A stretch of 64,000 bases of DNA, from assembly GCF_019175285.1 (NCBI RefSeq), contig NC_056522.1, forward strand, positions 321,397,196 to 321,461,195. Reading direction: 5' to 3'. Below the pieces are notes generated by a model, which saw only the letters and a list, made by a program, of their open reading frames with translations, was not told the DNA's origin and searched no databases. This document shows, in pieces, positions 11,521-24,622 of the stretch. The position numbers and the translations under genes are program-made. Each line of letters opens with the position of its first letter. Positions within the stretch are counted from its first letter, which is position 1. This stretch comes from Sceloporus undulatus. Its lineage: Eukaryota; Chordata; Lepidosauria; Squamata; Phrynosomatidae.

Positions 11521-12349
11521 GTTCTTTGTTGCGGGCAGCAGGAGTAAGAATGAAGTGTTCGCCTCTAACAGTCTATAAGCTTCTATGCATAAACTGTATG
11601 ATTAGAATGTGGCTCCTTTGGGACAGATAACTGTGAGGCACTAGACTATATGGCTTCATGATACGTCCCTCCTCAATTATATTGGAACAGGCCTTAAGGC
11701 TCGGTTTCTATTAAAGGTAATTCATCCCAGGCAACATGATGAATAGCAAAGAAACACAGAATTGCCATAAGCAATAAGATACATAAACATGCACATTCTT
11801 CTCCAGGAAAATAAATTGTACTTTTTAGACAAGCTCCCGTGTGTGCAAGTAATAAAACAATGTGGTTATAACTGGCTACGAACCTACATGTTGAATCAGC
11901 CCGGAACAAGCAGATGGCGAGTAAACTGAAACGCTGCCAAGCAGTCTTTTCACAGTTCTGAATGTATGGCTTCTATAATAATTATTAAAAAGTCTTTTGC
12001 AATAGCTCATGCAATGTGTAGTATTAAATGCACAACATGTGTTCAGAACAGAAAGAAAATGCCATCCTTAGCCAACTGGACTAGGGTTGACATTCTTCAC
12101 CATCCAGGTAAAATTAAATTTTGGAACTCAGTTGACGATAATTTGAGATAGTCAAGAATGTTTGGCTAATGAATCCTCAAATAGTAGTAGTTCCATTATT
12201 ATTACTATGGTATTGTAGTAGCTATACTATGGTATTGTAGTAGCTGGATGGAAACCCCAGGTTCAAGAATCTTGTTCAGACCCAAACTATGTGTCACACA
12301 GCAGCTATGCTTAAAGTCTGTCCCATAACTCATTTTCCATTATCTTGAG

Positions 12350-12560
12350 ATCATTTATTATTATTTTAACCTCATGCTATATAGCATTTTATTGTTTTTA
12401 AACTTTGATTGTTTAATTGTAGTTTTAATATTGGGGAGGGGGTTGGGAAGGGATCAATTGGTATTTTATTATATTTCTAATCCATTTTTACTGTTGTAAC
12501 CCACCTGGATTCCTAGTGATTGGGCAGGCTATGAATAAATCAGTTATTATTATTATAAAA
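12350..12560 (+). mobile_element. LINE 3' tail (L2/CR1-like)
   Basis: TTGTAACCCACCTGGATTCC followed by CAGGCTATGAATAAAT and an ATT run is a typical reptile LINE 3' end. From 12561 to 12892 nothing is recognisable. Confidence 0.5.
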
Positions 12561-12892
12561 TGAGTTTCAGGAGGACTGGAAAAACAAGATAGATAATCCT
12601 CCTCGGTCAACAATTTTGCCATGAACACCTCCGCCCATACACACCCACAAATGCACAAATTATTTCACGTCACACACTTGTGTTTGTGAGATAAACACAG
12701 GTCTGAAATACTAACAGCAGAAAAGCAACAGACTGATGGACCATCCAGGGAAAAAAGAATGGCAGAAGACTTAATCCATTCCTATTATCTGTACAAACCA
12801 GGTTCACAACTGGGCAACACCAGGGACTCTGGAACTGTTTTTAAGAGGCAGGTCTCAACATTGGCAGGGTAGTTGTTACTGGACGTTATCAG

Positions 12893-13203
12893 ACAAGTAT
12901 AATCCAATGGCAATCCGAACACAATCATGGGGTTTAATGTTATTGTGTGATAGACTACCACACGCAATTTCAGGCAATGAGAAGTCAGTCTGAACGCAAT
13001 CATGGGGTTTCATGTTATTGCATGAGAGGTGATCACACGCAATTTCAGGCAATGGCAAGCTATTTTCAGACAATGGGAAGTCAGTTCAAACGCAATTTGA
13101 ATTCACGTAAATTCGCTGAAATAGCTAATTCATGTGAATGCATTCTGGCCTCACTTTCTTTTCATTCGAAATTAAGAGAAATTCCTCCCGTGTGATAAAC
13201 TCC
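12893..13203. mobile_element. MITE, TTTATCACACG family
   Basis: It ends CCTCCCGTGTGATAAACTCC. The interior holds two copies of a block with CACACGCAATTTCAGGCAAT and GAACGCAATCATGGGGTTT. From 13204 to 14047 I recognise nothing. Confidence 0.6.
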
Positions 13204-14047
13204 ACTGACTTTGCCTACTTGGGAAAAACTTGTTTTTATCTTTCCCATCCATTATCACTGAAACATCCTTCAATATGAAGACGCTTACAAGCACAGTGTA
13301 TACTCAGAAATGCCTTCTATGTGTCCAGTGGCGTTTACTCCCAAATAAGTTTGATTGCAGGATAAATTTCAGGCATCCTTTATTATCCATTAGAGGGCTC
13401 AATGACAGCATCTTACTTTCATATTTCTTAGTGCATGATCATTTAGTACACTTCTGATTGGAGGCTCTACTACTACATAGGGGTTTTGGAAGTCCAATCT
13501 GTCCAGATAATTTTAGGAGAGGCTCGACCCATCCTATTCCATTCTTGGTAGGCTTAAGCCCCCTGCCCCCAAGTTCTGGGACTTATGGGCAACAATTTTA
13601 TTAGAACCAAACATAATTCTGCCAAAGAAGGGACAGACCATTTCTTAAAGCAGGCAGTATGAGGAGAATTTTTTTTAAAAAAATAAGCCAAACATTGTAA
13701 GGATAGGCTTTGAGGTTTAGACCCATATTCCTGTCATACTACACAGTTATATTATCATGGTTCTGCTTTAACTGCCACAGTAACTACCAGCTTTTACTCA
13801 AATCCAGAGGCACTTAATGCACTAAATTTAATAGCAGTTGAGCAAGTGGAGCATACTCACTGTTTACCCAAAGGAAAATTACAGCATTAGAAAGAGAATC
13901 TTTATTATTACTGTCAGATACCAGCACAGATAAAAAGGGGGATATAGAATAAAAGAAGGTAAAAACACAGTCTAAAAACAGCATTTAAAGTATCCTTTCA
14001 GATTCCATAGCAAGATAATACAGCAAGTCTAGCAAGTATACCAAGTA

Positions 14048-14404
14048 CACTCGTCCCTCCACATTTGTGGCTTTGACTTTTGCAGATTTGATTATTCATG
14101 GATTTTATTAATATTTTCTCTCTAGGAATACCTAGGTCCTCCAGTGTAACTCTATGGTCAACTTTAACCAAAAGTTGTACTGAAGAGAGATTCCTAGAGA
14201 GAACACTCAACTAGGCATTTGTAGCTGCTCCAGCGCAATTCTGTGGTCTGTGTCTGTGTTGACCACAGAGTTGTAGTGGAGGACCTAGAGATCTCTAGTG
14301 AGGTAAGCTCTTAGGTAAAAGCATAAGTGTTTTGTTATTTGTGGTTTTTCCACATTCATGGGGGTCCTTTGTCCCTAATCCCAGCAAATGTAGAGGGATG
14401 AGTG
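14048..14404. mobile_element. Tc1/mariner (Tigger-like) MITE
   Basis: Ends CACTCGTCCCTCCACATTTG and CAAATGTAGAGGGATGAGTG form inverted repeats flanked by TA. The interior has mirrored CTAGGTCCTCCAGTG segments. Confidence 0.75.
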
Positions 14405-14433
14405 TATAACATTAGGTAGGGTTCCTGTACCTT

Positions 14434-14650
14434 TAACAGAGAGCCAATGTGGTGTAGACTTTTGAGTGATGGACTAGGACTCTGGGAGATCAGAGCTGGG
14501 ATCTCTACTCAGCCATGGAATGGCCTTGGGCAAGCCACACTCTCAGCTTCAGAGGATAGCAATGGCAACCCTCACCTACAGCCAATGGCATCACTAGCTG
14601 TGTCCTTTACTTCACTTGGCAGTCCTAGGGTGAGATCCTGGAGGCTTTTC
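14434..14650 (+). mobile_element. tRNA-headed (CORE/MIR-like) SINE
   Basis: It reads GCCAATGTGGTGTAGACTTT, GGACTAGGACTCTGGGAGAT and TGGCCTTGGGCAAGCCACAC, the sense orientation of the SINE seen antisense at 20.54, 51.43 and 60.13 kb. Confidence 0.65.
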
Positions 14651-14666
14651 AAACGAAGTAATGATA

Positions 14667-15391
14667 GGCCTTGTTCCCACTACGTTTAAATCGGGATTGA
14701 GATCCGGGTTAAAGGGGCATGGTTCCCACTGAATCTGATTTTAGAAATCAATTCAGAAAGGCGGGCCATGCTTTCTGCCTTTTTTTGCCCATTTAACACG
14801 TGTCAAAAAGACGTTGGGTTTTTGCAGTGTTTTTTGGGCTGAATCGATTTATTTTCAAATAAATTGATTCATCCCAAGTGGGATCCAGGCGATTTGAATC
14901 GGATTCAAATCTATCCTGGTTCCCACTGGCAGCCCGTCCCATCCCGTCACTGGCTTCTCCTGGCCCAAAATCCCTGGTCCAGCCTCCTTACCAGCTTCTT
15001 TGATCACTGACTGGCTTCTCTGTGCCTTTTAAAAAATTTCCTGTGGCTGGGGAGGCTGTAAGGAGGTGGAAGAGAAGCTGGAAGCCTTGCGACCTCCTTC
15101 CTGGCTTCCTCCCCGGCTTCTCTGCGACCTCCTTCTGGCCTCTCCAGCTGCGGGAAATTTTTAAAAAGGCAGAGGGAAGCCAATCAGCAGCCAAAGAAGC
15201 CAGTAAGGAGAGTGCGCCTGGAATTTTGGGGCCAGGAGAAGCCAGAGATAGGACAGGCCAACAAGCTGCCCCCTGCCACTTGTCGATTCCTGAGCGGGTA
15301 TATATACCATAGTAGGAACTACATTTTTCCAGAACTGGTTTCAGGAAACGGTTCAGGAAATGGATTTTCCGGTAAGTGGGAATGGGCCCGT
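14667..15391. mobile_element. DNA transposon remnant with GGCC..TTCCCACT ends
   Basis: The left end GGCCTTGTTCCCACTACG and right end AAGTGGGAATGGGCCCGTA are imperfect inverted repeats. The GC-rich middle (14990-15200) holds inverted copies of a GCTTCTCTGCGACCTCC-type segment. The superfamily is not assigned. Confidence 0.55.
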
Positions 15392-15590
15392 AGTGCTATA
15401 TTCAGTTTAAACTGCCAAGGCAACATCCTATGGAATCCTGGGGCTTGTAGTTTGGTTAGGCACTATAGTTCTTTAACTTGAGAATTCTAGATGTCCTTCC
15501 CTAAACTGCAAGTCCCAGTACTCCAAAGGCTGGAACCATGCCAGTAAAGGGGAATCATAGTACTGCAATTATGCAATGTGTGCGGACCCT
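15392..15590. mobile_element. palindromic MITE relative
   Basis: It contains CCTATGGAATCCTGGGGCTT, a mirrored AAACTGCAAGTCCCAGTACT, and an end ACTGCAATTATGCAATGTG. The region from 15591 to 17260 shows no feature I can support. Confidence 0.55.
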
Positions 15591-17261
15591 CATTTTCAAG
15601 ACAGAGAACACAAACAATGGGTTGGTCAGTGGTAGGTGCTGCAGATACCAGTTTCACCGAGCATCCTGGAGCAAGGAAGCAAAGCAGGCCTGCATTTCTC
15701 AGAATATAAAGCCGGGCTGTTATCCAACTCTGCTTCTAGTCTTGGATGAATTGTTCCTTTAAACATAGTTGCAATCGCGGACATTGTGAAACAAATATTT
15801 GTTGATCCAAGGAGAAAAAACAAAGTAAGCTGACTGTGTTGTTAATGTGTTTGTTTCTGTTATAAAAACATTGTTACGATGCTTAGTGCTTCCAACACAC
15901 ATGCAAATGGAAGTTATATTTTATTGTTTTGTGTTTTGTTTAGTTTGTGCCCAAAATGCAAGCAAGGACTCATTAAAACCTTGTTGAAATTAGTGTCATA
16001 TGAGCTCTGCAGTGGAAACGGGAGCAACAAATGTGTGATCAAGATCCAGTTTAACAGTGAAATTGAATGGTTTGAAGTATGAAATGGAACTGTTAAAACA
16101 TTGTAAAATCTGGACAAATTGGTAATGCAAAGGCAAGCAATAACAAGCATATGCAGCTGCTTTATACTTACAGTCCATAAATTTATTGAACCCAGGAGCA
16201 TCTGTTCCTGTTGTTCTGAAACTTTCCCTCCCTGGAGTCCACTTGAAAGTTACTGGATCTCAACCACGTAATAATTTTTGGATACATGTCCTACAAATCA
16301 AAACACGTCTAACTTTATATTTTAATAACTCTTTATTTTCTGAATCAGAAGAATCTGTTCACAATCAGTGCTGCACTGTGAAAATCAGGTAACCTAAGTT
16401 GAGGAACTCTCTTTTAACTAGCAACTTTTAAGGGGAAAATTACTATAGCATTGGTGCAGTTTGTACTGGGAATGATGGGGCCCAAGATAGGACCTTGTAA
16501 TAATTTGATAATCAATTTGATAATCCATTTGATAATCCTGCCCTAGACAAAACAGGCTTCATCTGTATAATCATAAACCATAAATTAAGTACAGGGCCAA
16601 GTATGTAGCCTTTCTGTACAAGTGTGGACAAGAGGCAACCCTTCAGATGTTGTTGGTCTGCAGCTACCACCAGGCCTGTCTGATATAGCCAACAGTGAAT
16701 AATGCTGGAAGTTGCAAGCCAACAACCTCTAGAAGGTCAGACTTGGCTCAGTTTCTGTTGAAAAAGGATGGTCACCCCTTCCAATCTGAGGGACAAATTC
16801 AAATTCAGAGAATATTCTGGGGGCCATATTCTAGTCATGGGTATTACCCAAAAATATATGGGGGGACTGGGGGTCCTCACCAACTGCCAGTGATACTTCA
16901 ACTGTCAGCAATACTTCAACTGGTGCAGTATGTGCACCAATATATACTAGTACTCACTGGGAGGACTCCAGGTTCTGTGTTAATTAAGCAGGTTTTTAAA
17001 GAAAAAAACGTGCAGAGTGCAATCAGATACACAAGATAGTGATCCAAGGAAATATAGCATATAGAGTTAACTGAAATGGATATATGGAAAGGGGATAGCA
17101 GAGTTTTAGGGTTGCAGTGGGTTTATCATTACCTGACCAAAGAGAAGACAATGGGAAGCTGGAGTGGCTCAGACTGGGAGGTCTGGAGGTAAGACAGAAC
17201 ATATATAGAGTTTGGGTGTATATGCTGGCTGTGTGCACAGAGGTATGAATGAATGAATGAA

Positions 17262-17420
17262 ATTTTATTTCTAGACCACTATTCCTTGCAGATCACAGCG
17301 GTTTACAAAAACACCATCAAAACCAACACATAGCCCAACAATACAAAAACCCACCTATACCATTTAAAAACAATACAAGGGAGGGCTTGTCTTCTTCAGG
17401 CAGGCAGTTGGAGCTTGCCT
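17262..17420 (-). mobile_element. L2-like LINE 3' tail, antisense
   Basis: An (ATGA)n run, then AAATTTTATTTCTAGACCAC and GATCACAGCGGTTTACAAAA, parallels the antisense tail at 20.93 kb. Confidence 0.55.
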
Positions 17421-17599
17421 GCCTCATTCCCCCAAGATGGTGGAAGAAGGGAGAGCTTTGAAACCATTTTTATACCTTGAAACTAGCCCTAGGCCAGTAA
17501 TTTTAAGGGGCTGAGTGGCCAAACTAAAAGTCTTCCGGCACTGGGTATTACCTGGTGCCGGAACTTTCATCCTCCAGGGGCAGAACTTCCAGGGTGGAA

Positions 17600-18270
17600 C
17601 TCACTCCCCACCCTCCCAGGCCTTCAGCTGCCTCTCCAGAAACAGCTGAAGGCCCGGGGAGGCAGGGGTGAAGAAGAGAAACAGGCGAACACCTCTCTCT
17701 CTTTCTTGCCTCACACCATCCCCAGCCTCCAGCTGCTTTGGGAAAGTCAGCTGGAGGTTAGGGAGGGCCCCCCTGTGCCCTCCCAGCTTATAGCTGCCTC
17801 TGGAGAGGCACCTGGAGGCCAGGGAGGGTCCCCCAGTGCAATCAACAGCCTTCAACTGCCTCCGGAGAGGCACCTGGAGGCTGGGAAGATTTAGGAAGGA
17901 GGAGGAAGAGGCACGCACCTATTCCTCCTCCTCCCCCCGCACCATCCCCGGCCTTCAGCTGCCTCCAGAGAGGCACCTAGGGGCTGGGAAGGGTCTCCCC
18001 GCATCGTCTCTGGCATTCGGCTGCCTCCAGAGAGGCACGTGGGGGTGGGGAAGGATCAGGAAGGAGGAGGAAGTGGCATGCACCTTTTCCTCCTCTTGCC
18101 CCCCCATACCATCCCCGGCCTCCAGCTGCCTCCAGAGAGGCACCTAGGAGGCTGGGGACGGTTGGGAAAGAGGAGAAACAAGCGTGTGCCTCTTCCTCCT
18201 CTTCCTCCTACTACGTGCCAGGCGATATGGCATGACGTGTCAGCTCTGGCACGCATGCCATAGGTTCGCC
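17600..18270. repeat. GC-rich tandem array with alternating 62- and about 104-bp spacing
   Basis: Seven copies of a core CTGCCTCCAGAGAGGCACCT (or variants) start at 17628, 17733, 17794, 17856, 17959, 18021 and 18126. Spacing is 105, 61, 62, 103, 62 and 105 bp, that is a higher-order unit of about 166 bp. The core contains the hairpin TGCCTC..GAGGCA. The right flank GGCACGCATGCCATAGGTTC may be a transposon end. Confidence 0.8.
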
Positions 18271-18892
18271 ATTACAACCCTAGGCAATGGGCTATCAGGC
18301 CAAGTAACAAAGGCTAAATGCCTTGTCCCAGTAATCAGTAATAGGTTAACAAAAGCAATTATTGGATCAAGATATTCCTGAAATGCGTGGCTGGTGAAGT
18401 TTGGCTGGGATCACAACAGGAGGTAAGCAGACTGAGATTGGCTTACTGCTTTGTCTGGGATTTCAAGAGAAAATCTGGACTATTTGGGGGAAGAAATAAG
18501 CACTTTAGATTTTATGGTTTTGTTTACTTGGATGTATACATGCCTGGGGAAACTATTTCTTTTTCCAAGGAGCCTGACCTTTCATTGTTCCTGAAAAGTC
18601 ATTATCTCTCAAAAACATGTTACCTCTAAATATGAGATATCAAAATATGAGGACCCCAAAATACAGCATGGGACATGCAGGAATGCTTAACATAGGTGGG
18701 AGCATAATGGAAAGCTGAGATCAAGTATATAGCATATTTAATCTCAAAGCTCTTGCAGCCAATAACTAAACCTTAGGAGAGGCATTTCAGCCTTTGAGAG
18801 CAGCAGAGGACTTTATAAAACTTGGGCAACCATGTGATAGAGTATAGGATATTGCCATTCGGGAAACACCAGGGATATTTAGCCTTCTCTAT

Positions 18893-19012
18893 CAGACAGT
18901 TCCAGTGCAACAACAATCTACAGTTCATAGAATTCCATAGCATTGAGCTGTGGCAGTTAAAGTGGTGTCAAAATGCATTAATTCTGCAATGTAGATACAG
19001 CCACAGTTTAAA
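18893..19012. mobile_element. palindromic MITE, half element
   Basis: Only one half is clear, with CAGTTCATAGAATTCCATAG, TGGTGTCAAAATGCATTAA and an end TGCAATGTAGATACAG. From 18271 to 18892 nothing is recognisable. Confidence 0.5.
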
Positions 19013-19357
19013 TTTGCCTTTGATTTTTCAGATATTGTGGAAAAAGTCTCTTGTCCTATCTTTTTGTTGACTTCTTTTATTTCTTTACATTGATTGTTAT
19101 AATGCTTTTCTTTGTCCCTTCATACAAGTTGCTGAATTGTTGTGTTCAAGATTATGATCCTATTTTTGTTACCTTTTACTTTTTCTTCTTGTTTGTGGCT
19201 AGCCATTTGAAAGGGTGAATCTATCATACAAAGAAGTTTTTTCTTTCTTTTTGTTTCAGGTAATATCTCCTTACATTGGTTTTGGTCCAGTGTTCTTCTG
19301 GCCTTACCTTACAGAAGCACACAATCTCATCACTACAGGAAGGTAGTGCCATGTTGA

Positions 19358-19622
19358 CAGGGTGACCTAACATCCTTCTTTCTCAGGACATGTCCTACAT
19401 TTCATCCTTCTGTCCAGGAGGAATTCCAAAATGTCCTCCATTTTGAGCATTTTTGACACCTGATGGTATAGTAATACAGCTGTAAAGAAACCATATGAAA
19501 TTAATTTATATTTATATTTGTGTTTTTAGCTTTTATTTTGTAAGGTCCTAAATTTTTTCTCAAATGGTCTATACTTTGTGGTGCCTTGCCCTCCTTTGTG
19601 TTGATGACATCTGGTCACCCGG
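19358..19622. mobile_element. DNA transposon (MITE) with GGTGACC ends
   Basis: The ends CAGGGTGACCTAACATCC and TGACATCTGGTCACCCGG are inverted repeats. The interior has GGACATGTCCTACATTTCAT and AAAATGTCCTCCATTTTGAG. A relative is at 55.2 kb. From 19623 to 20540 nothing is recognisable. Confidence 0.65.
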
Positions 19623-20540
19623 CATGGTGGGTAAGAGACAACCAGTCTGTTTTTAATTCCTCTGATACTGTGTATACTGTTTGCTATTTGTTTGCTGTTG
19701 TTTTTTCAAATTACTTGCCAAGTTGCTTGCCCTGCCCTCCATGGTTTTTCTTATTAATCCCATCTATCTTGTCCTATGTTGCAATTAGCCTGTTTTTCAT
19801 GCCTGTGTGCAGCCACTCTGTTGCCAGAGATTTCCAGCAATATGCCTCACTGTGCTCTTTTGACATGATAGGGCTGGATCTTAAAAAAAACCACCACCTT
19901 TCTTCTGCTCTTTTGACAACATGACCTGACTAGCATTTTTCTACTTTTGCATTTCAGGCTGGTGAGAATTGCAGGAATTGATCTCTCTTTCTGTGAAATT
20001 CAAGCAGTGAAGTCTCAGAAAACAGGACTTTGATGTTAGCAGGGTAGGTTTCTTGGTTCTTTAGAAGGAGGATAGGAGGAATCCTGCTGGACAAGCATAG
20101 GTTCCTGTTGACGCCACAGGAAGAGGTAAAATGAACCAAATACAACAAAGATGAAATGGATATGTTCAGTGATAGCTTGGCCCTGAATCTATGCCAGATT
20201 TAAAAGGCAGGATGTGGTTGCTATTCCCATGAAAATGGAGTATGCTAGGAAATACATTCCAAGAAGGAGAAGGATGATGTAGTCTCCAAACACTGGATAG
20301 CAGAAACTGAATCCCAGTTTCTGTAATTAGGGTTTCCCCCCCTTCATTAGTTATATCTACTGTAGCTATTACATTGGCCTGATCTCTTGTGGATTGATTG
20401 ATTCTGCACTGATTTAACCGCAGAATCAGATAACCCACTGGTGCAATGATGTAATTTTAGACTCTGAAGTTAATAGTCTTCTGGGGAGTCTGTCCCTCAA
20501 AAAATGTAACCAATATATTTTCTTCTCCCTCCTTATACTG

Positions 20541-20735
20541 TTGTTCTTCAGTGCCTTCAAGTAATTTCTGACTTGTGGTGACCCTAAGGCAACCCTGTTA
20601 CAAGGTTCTCTAGGTCTGAGAGGATGTGACTCACGTAAAATCATCCAGCAGATGTCCATGGCTGAGCAAGGAATCAAACCCTGATCTCCAGAGTCCTAGT
20701 CCCACACTCAAACCACTACACCATGCTGGTTCTTA
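20541..20735 (-). mobile_element. tRNA-headed SINE, antisense
   Basis: It runs from the tail GTGCCTTCAAGTAATTTCTG to the head CCAGAGTCCTAGTCCCACAC and ACCACTACACCATGCTGGTT. Confidence 0.7.
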
Positions 20736-20785
20736 TACTGTTCCATGCTTAATAACTGCTTCTACTTTCCCAAGACAATTAATAG

Positions 20786-20793
20786 ATAGATGA

Positions 20794-20835
<42 letters not shown>
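20786..20835. repeat. (GATA)n microsatellite
   Basis: About 12 units of TAGA/GATA. Confidence 0.9.
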
Positions 20836-20904
20836 GGAACTGTTTCAACTATATTAGTTTCAAAATATGTTCTCCGTAGTGGTGCTTATTTCCACATAAA
20901 TAAC

Positions 20905-21380
20905 AATAACAACAACAATAATAATAATAATAAAATTTTATTTATATACCAGAGATCAAGACGGTTAACAGCATATTAAAACACAACAATATAACATCAT
21001 CAACAACCATAAAAACCATCATAAAATTAACTCATATCATACATCTACATTACTGCAATCTAAAAAATCTCAAGCTAGCGACAAATGCTGCTGAGAGGGG
21101 AGGGGGGAGTACTTCAGGGTTTAGGGGTAAGCCTGCTGGAACAGGTATGTCTTTAACCCCTTTTTGAATTGGTCCAGCGAGGTGGCCGAACGGAGCTCAC
21201 CGGGATGGGAGTTCCAGAGCTTGGGGGCCGAGATAGAAAAGGCCCTCTGAGTGGTGGTAGTATATCTAGCTTCTGGAACCCTTAACAATTGCTTCCCGGC
21301 TGACCTGAGTGTGCGAGGCGGATTGTATGGAGAGATTGTATGCTTAGCATCAAAGCAGGAGAAATAGATTCCAATCATAA
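20905..21380 (-). mobile_element. L2-like LINE 3' part, antisense
   Basis: Minus-strand 21121-21378 encodes an RT C-terminal segment (PPRTLRSAGKQLLRVPEARY, FSISAPKLWNSHPGELRS, LDQFKKGLKTYLFQQAYP). An (AAT)n tail lies at 20905-20935. From 21381 to 22499 nothing is recognisable. Confidence 0.8.
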
Positions 21381-22499
21381 GAGTCTAAGAGTCATGGGAG
21401 CACTATGATTTAGGTGAATTTAAAATGAAAAACAACTTCTGCTCACAGTTTCCTTTACTATTCTTTTTCAATCAAGGTTAAGAAAACTTTCTTCCTTTCT
21501 AACATCTTGGGAAGCTAGAAGCAATTGTTATTTGTTAATTATGTTTCTATTCAAAATGGTGTGTTATAAAATAGATTAAAGAAAATCTTTAAAAGCAGAT
21601 GAGAACCACTTATAAAAGCCAATGTTTTAAAATGCAGTTTTAAAAAGCAAAGGCCACTTTGTTTGTGATTGCAATCTATTACAGGATGTTTTGGGATATC
21701 CCTTGGATATTATAGAATCTCAGATCTGTACAGCTACTAGTGTGATGGCTTCAAGCGCCTTTTCTGCAGGCCTCATGGTGTGTGTTTTACTTTTCCTTAG
21801 CCCTAAACAGGTCTTCTGTTGCATACAGTTCCTTCATACAGATGGGATCACCAATGAACTGTGTAACTGGCAGGATAGGATTCCGTGATTCTTTCATCCC
21901 CATCATGTACAGATTTTCCACTCCATCAGCAACCCAAAGAGCAGCTGACATTTAACAAGTAACGAATTCTAGGTTCAGGTAACATTTGAATGATTTTCTG
22001 GATCTTTTTTCTCCTTTTTTCCTATCTGTGCAGTAGGACAAGTAAGGCAGCCGATTCTCTTGATGAACTCTTGACAAAGAAAGCATCCAATGAAGTTACT
22101 GTGTTAATTCTTCTCTCCAGTTGTTTCCAAACTTCCCGTTGTCATATATTCCTCTCAAATAATGTATGATTTTTTTTTCTTGTGGAGTATTTAGCTTTTA
22201 GCCGTATTTCACACTCCTTCTTCCTTAATGTTTTATGTTGTATTTTCAAAATAAGCAGAACCAGATTCAGCTCATATTGTTAATTCCACAAATTTTCTAT
22301 CCATTTAAACATGGGTTTTTTACCATGATCATATTACCAGAGCATCTAAAATAGGAATGGAGTCTGCTTGGATGTGATCCAACTAGAGTTAAACAGTTCA
22401 AAATAAGAGTTAAGCAATTTCCCCAATAGACATTTATACACATGATATCAAAACTGGAGTGTTAAAGTGTTTCTTTGCATATTGCAGAGTTTTCCAGAA

Positions 22500-22665
22500 A
22501 ATGTTTGTTGCTGTTATTTGTTATTTATTGTGACCCTATGAATGAGAGACCTCCAAGAGCCCTTGTCATCAACAGCCCTGCTCAGACTGGTGGCTTCCTG
22601 GATTAAGTCAATCCACCTACAACATGGTCTTTCTCTTTTCCTCCTGCCTCCTAATATCAGTTACT
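22500..22665. mobile_element. SINE/LINE tail repeat (GTGACCCTATGAATGAGAGA type)
   Basis: It reads TGTGACCCTATGAATGAGAG then CAACAGCCCTGCTCAGACTG. The same start recurs at 55.86 kb. From 22666 to 23010 nothing is recognisable. Confidence 0.5.
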
Positions 22666-23010
22666 TAGAAACTGGAAAATGTGTATGCTTCTAAGGTTGG
22701 ACTCATTAATGGAACAGTAAAGCTATGCTCTCAGTTGATAGTTTCAGAGGTTGGTGCGACATAAGAAATGTTTTAATACTAATTTTGAATCATTGAGTGC
22801 TGTCATTAAGGTAGTTGAAACTGATCTACACACATGCAGAAGAAATTAGAAAATTTAATGGTACTGCAAAGTGTAAAAGGGTCGAGGAAAACTCAGTGAG
22901 AACTGAACACGCTCAGTTCCAATGAAATGCTATTGTAGAGAAAATGTGTGAGAGATATAAAAGGAGAATTGTCTCATCGTCTAGGTGAGCAGTTCATTTC
23001 TTGTTTCTCA

Positions 23011-23700
23011 CTGGGAATCATGGAAACATATAATCTTAGAGCTGGATGGCACCACAAGGGGCATTTGGTCCACCCCCTGCCATGCAGTAACACACAACTA
23101 AAACTCTTCTGAAGCATGCCCATCCAACCTCCAAAGATGGAGATTCCACCACTCTTTGAGGCAATTTTTTCCACTGTCAAACCAGTCTTACAGTAAAAAA
23201 AAATCTTCCTAATGTTTAGGTGGAATCTCTCTTCTTATAATTTGAATCCATGGTGCTTATCCTCTGGATAAGCAGAAAACAAGGTGGCTCCATTGTTAGG
23301 TGGAATCTCATCAGATTTTTAAAGACAGTGCATATCCCTTCTCAAAGCTAAATGTACCAAGTTGCCTAAGTCATTCCTGTTAAGGCTTCATCATCTTGTT
23401 CACCCTTCTCTGGACACGCGCTAATTTATCAATATCCTTCTTGGACTGTGGTTCCCAGAACTGGACACTATTCCAGGTGCGATCTGACCAAAGCAGAATA
23501 GAATGGCACCACTACTTCCTTCAGTTAGGATATGATATTCCTGTTTATGCAGCCCCAAACTGCATTGGCTTTTTTCCTCTGCTGAATCACACTGTTGACT
23601 TATGTTGTGGTCTATTAAGACCCCTAGATTCTCTCCAAATGTACTACTTTCAAGTCAGGTATCACCCATCCTTTATTTGTGGGTTTCAGATTGAGTAATA
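23011..23700 (-). mobile_element. CR1-type LINE 3' region, antisense
   Basis: Runs of ATCTTAGAGCTGGATGGCAC, CCTAATGTTTAGGTGGAATC and TTGTGGTCTATTAAGACCCC are the reverse complement of reptile CR1 3' regions; the sense form of the same family occurs at 29.94 kb. From 23701 to 24300 nothing is recognisable. Confidence 0.6.
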
Positions 23701-24622
23701 TCTCTGAGTTTGATTGCTGCCTCCATGTTGATTTTCTGTTTCTTGGAAGTAAAGGCTAGCAAGTGAATATGTTAATAAACCAATGCTGAAATCAGCCTTG
23801 CATTTGCAATGAGGTATCGTAGTGCTAAGAGCAGAGGACTGATAGTTATGCAGCCAAGAGCACATATTATCTTCTGCATTACATCGTAGAGATAACCACA
23901 CCATATACATAGAAATCCTTATCTAGCCAAGAAGACGTACTAATGGGAATTAGGTCTAATTAATTTAGTACAAAATAAATACTTTTACTGCAGAGTAAAG
24001 TATAATTGATTGTAGTGGATCATGTATTATTTCATTTTTGTCTGGATCTGGTTAGTTTTAAAAGTTTTAATAGTATTCTTTGTTAATTGGTTTTTTGAAT
24101 AATTTTCTGTTTCTCCTTCAAAACTGCCCTTTTAAAAAATGAAGAGCAGCATATATATTCAGGTATAAATGAAACAAATAAATTCATTTTCACAGAAAAT
24201 GGCCTGAAGAGTTTGGAAAAATTATTTATTTACTGTAACTCTCAAAATCCTGCTCTAATGATGGCTGGTCAGTTCTAGGAATTCTTGTCCAAAAAAGGAG
24301 ATACCATATTTTCTGGCGTATAAGACGACTTTCTAACCCTGGAAAATCTTCTCAAAAGTCGGGGGTTGTCTTATACACAGGGTGCAGAAACTTCTGAGCT
24401 GGACTGGTCACCGGATATGGTGGCCTCCCCCCCCTCAAAAATGGCCACGAAGCTCCGCTCTGGAGCCCACAACAAACTCCAACTCCCAGAATTCCATAGC
24501 AAAGAGCCAGACCTAGAGTTAACGTGCTGCCAAACTGGGTTATTTCTCCAGTGTGGATGCATCCACAGTTCTCTTCCTCCTCTTTCTCCCCCTGGATCCC
24601 ATCCTCCATTTCATGCTCCTAT

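Noticed and set aside
17600-18263. Proline/serine-rich protein-coding gene on either strand
   Set aside because: Open frames follow the tandem repeat and lack splice sites or conserved domains.
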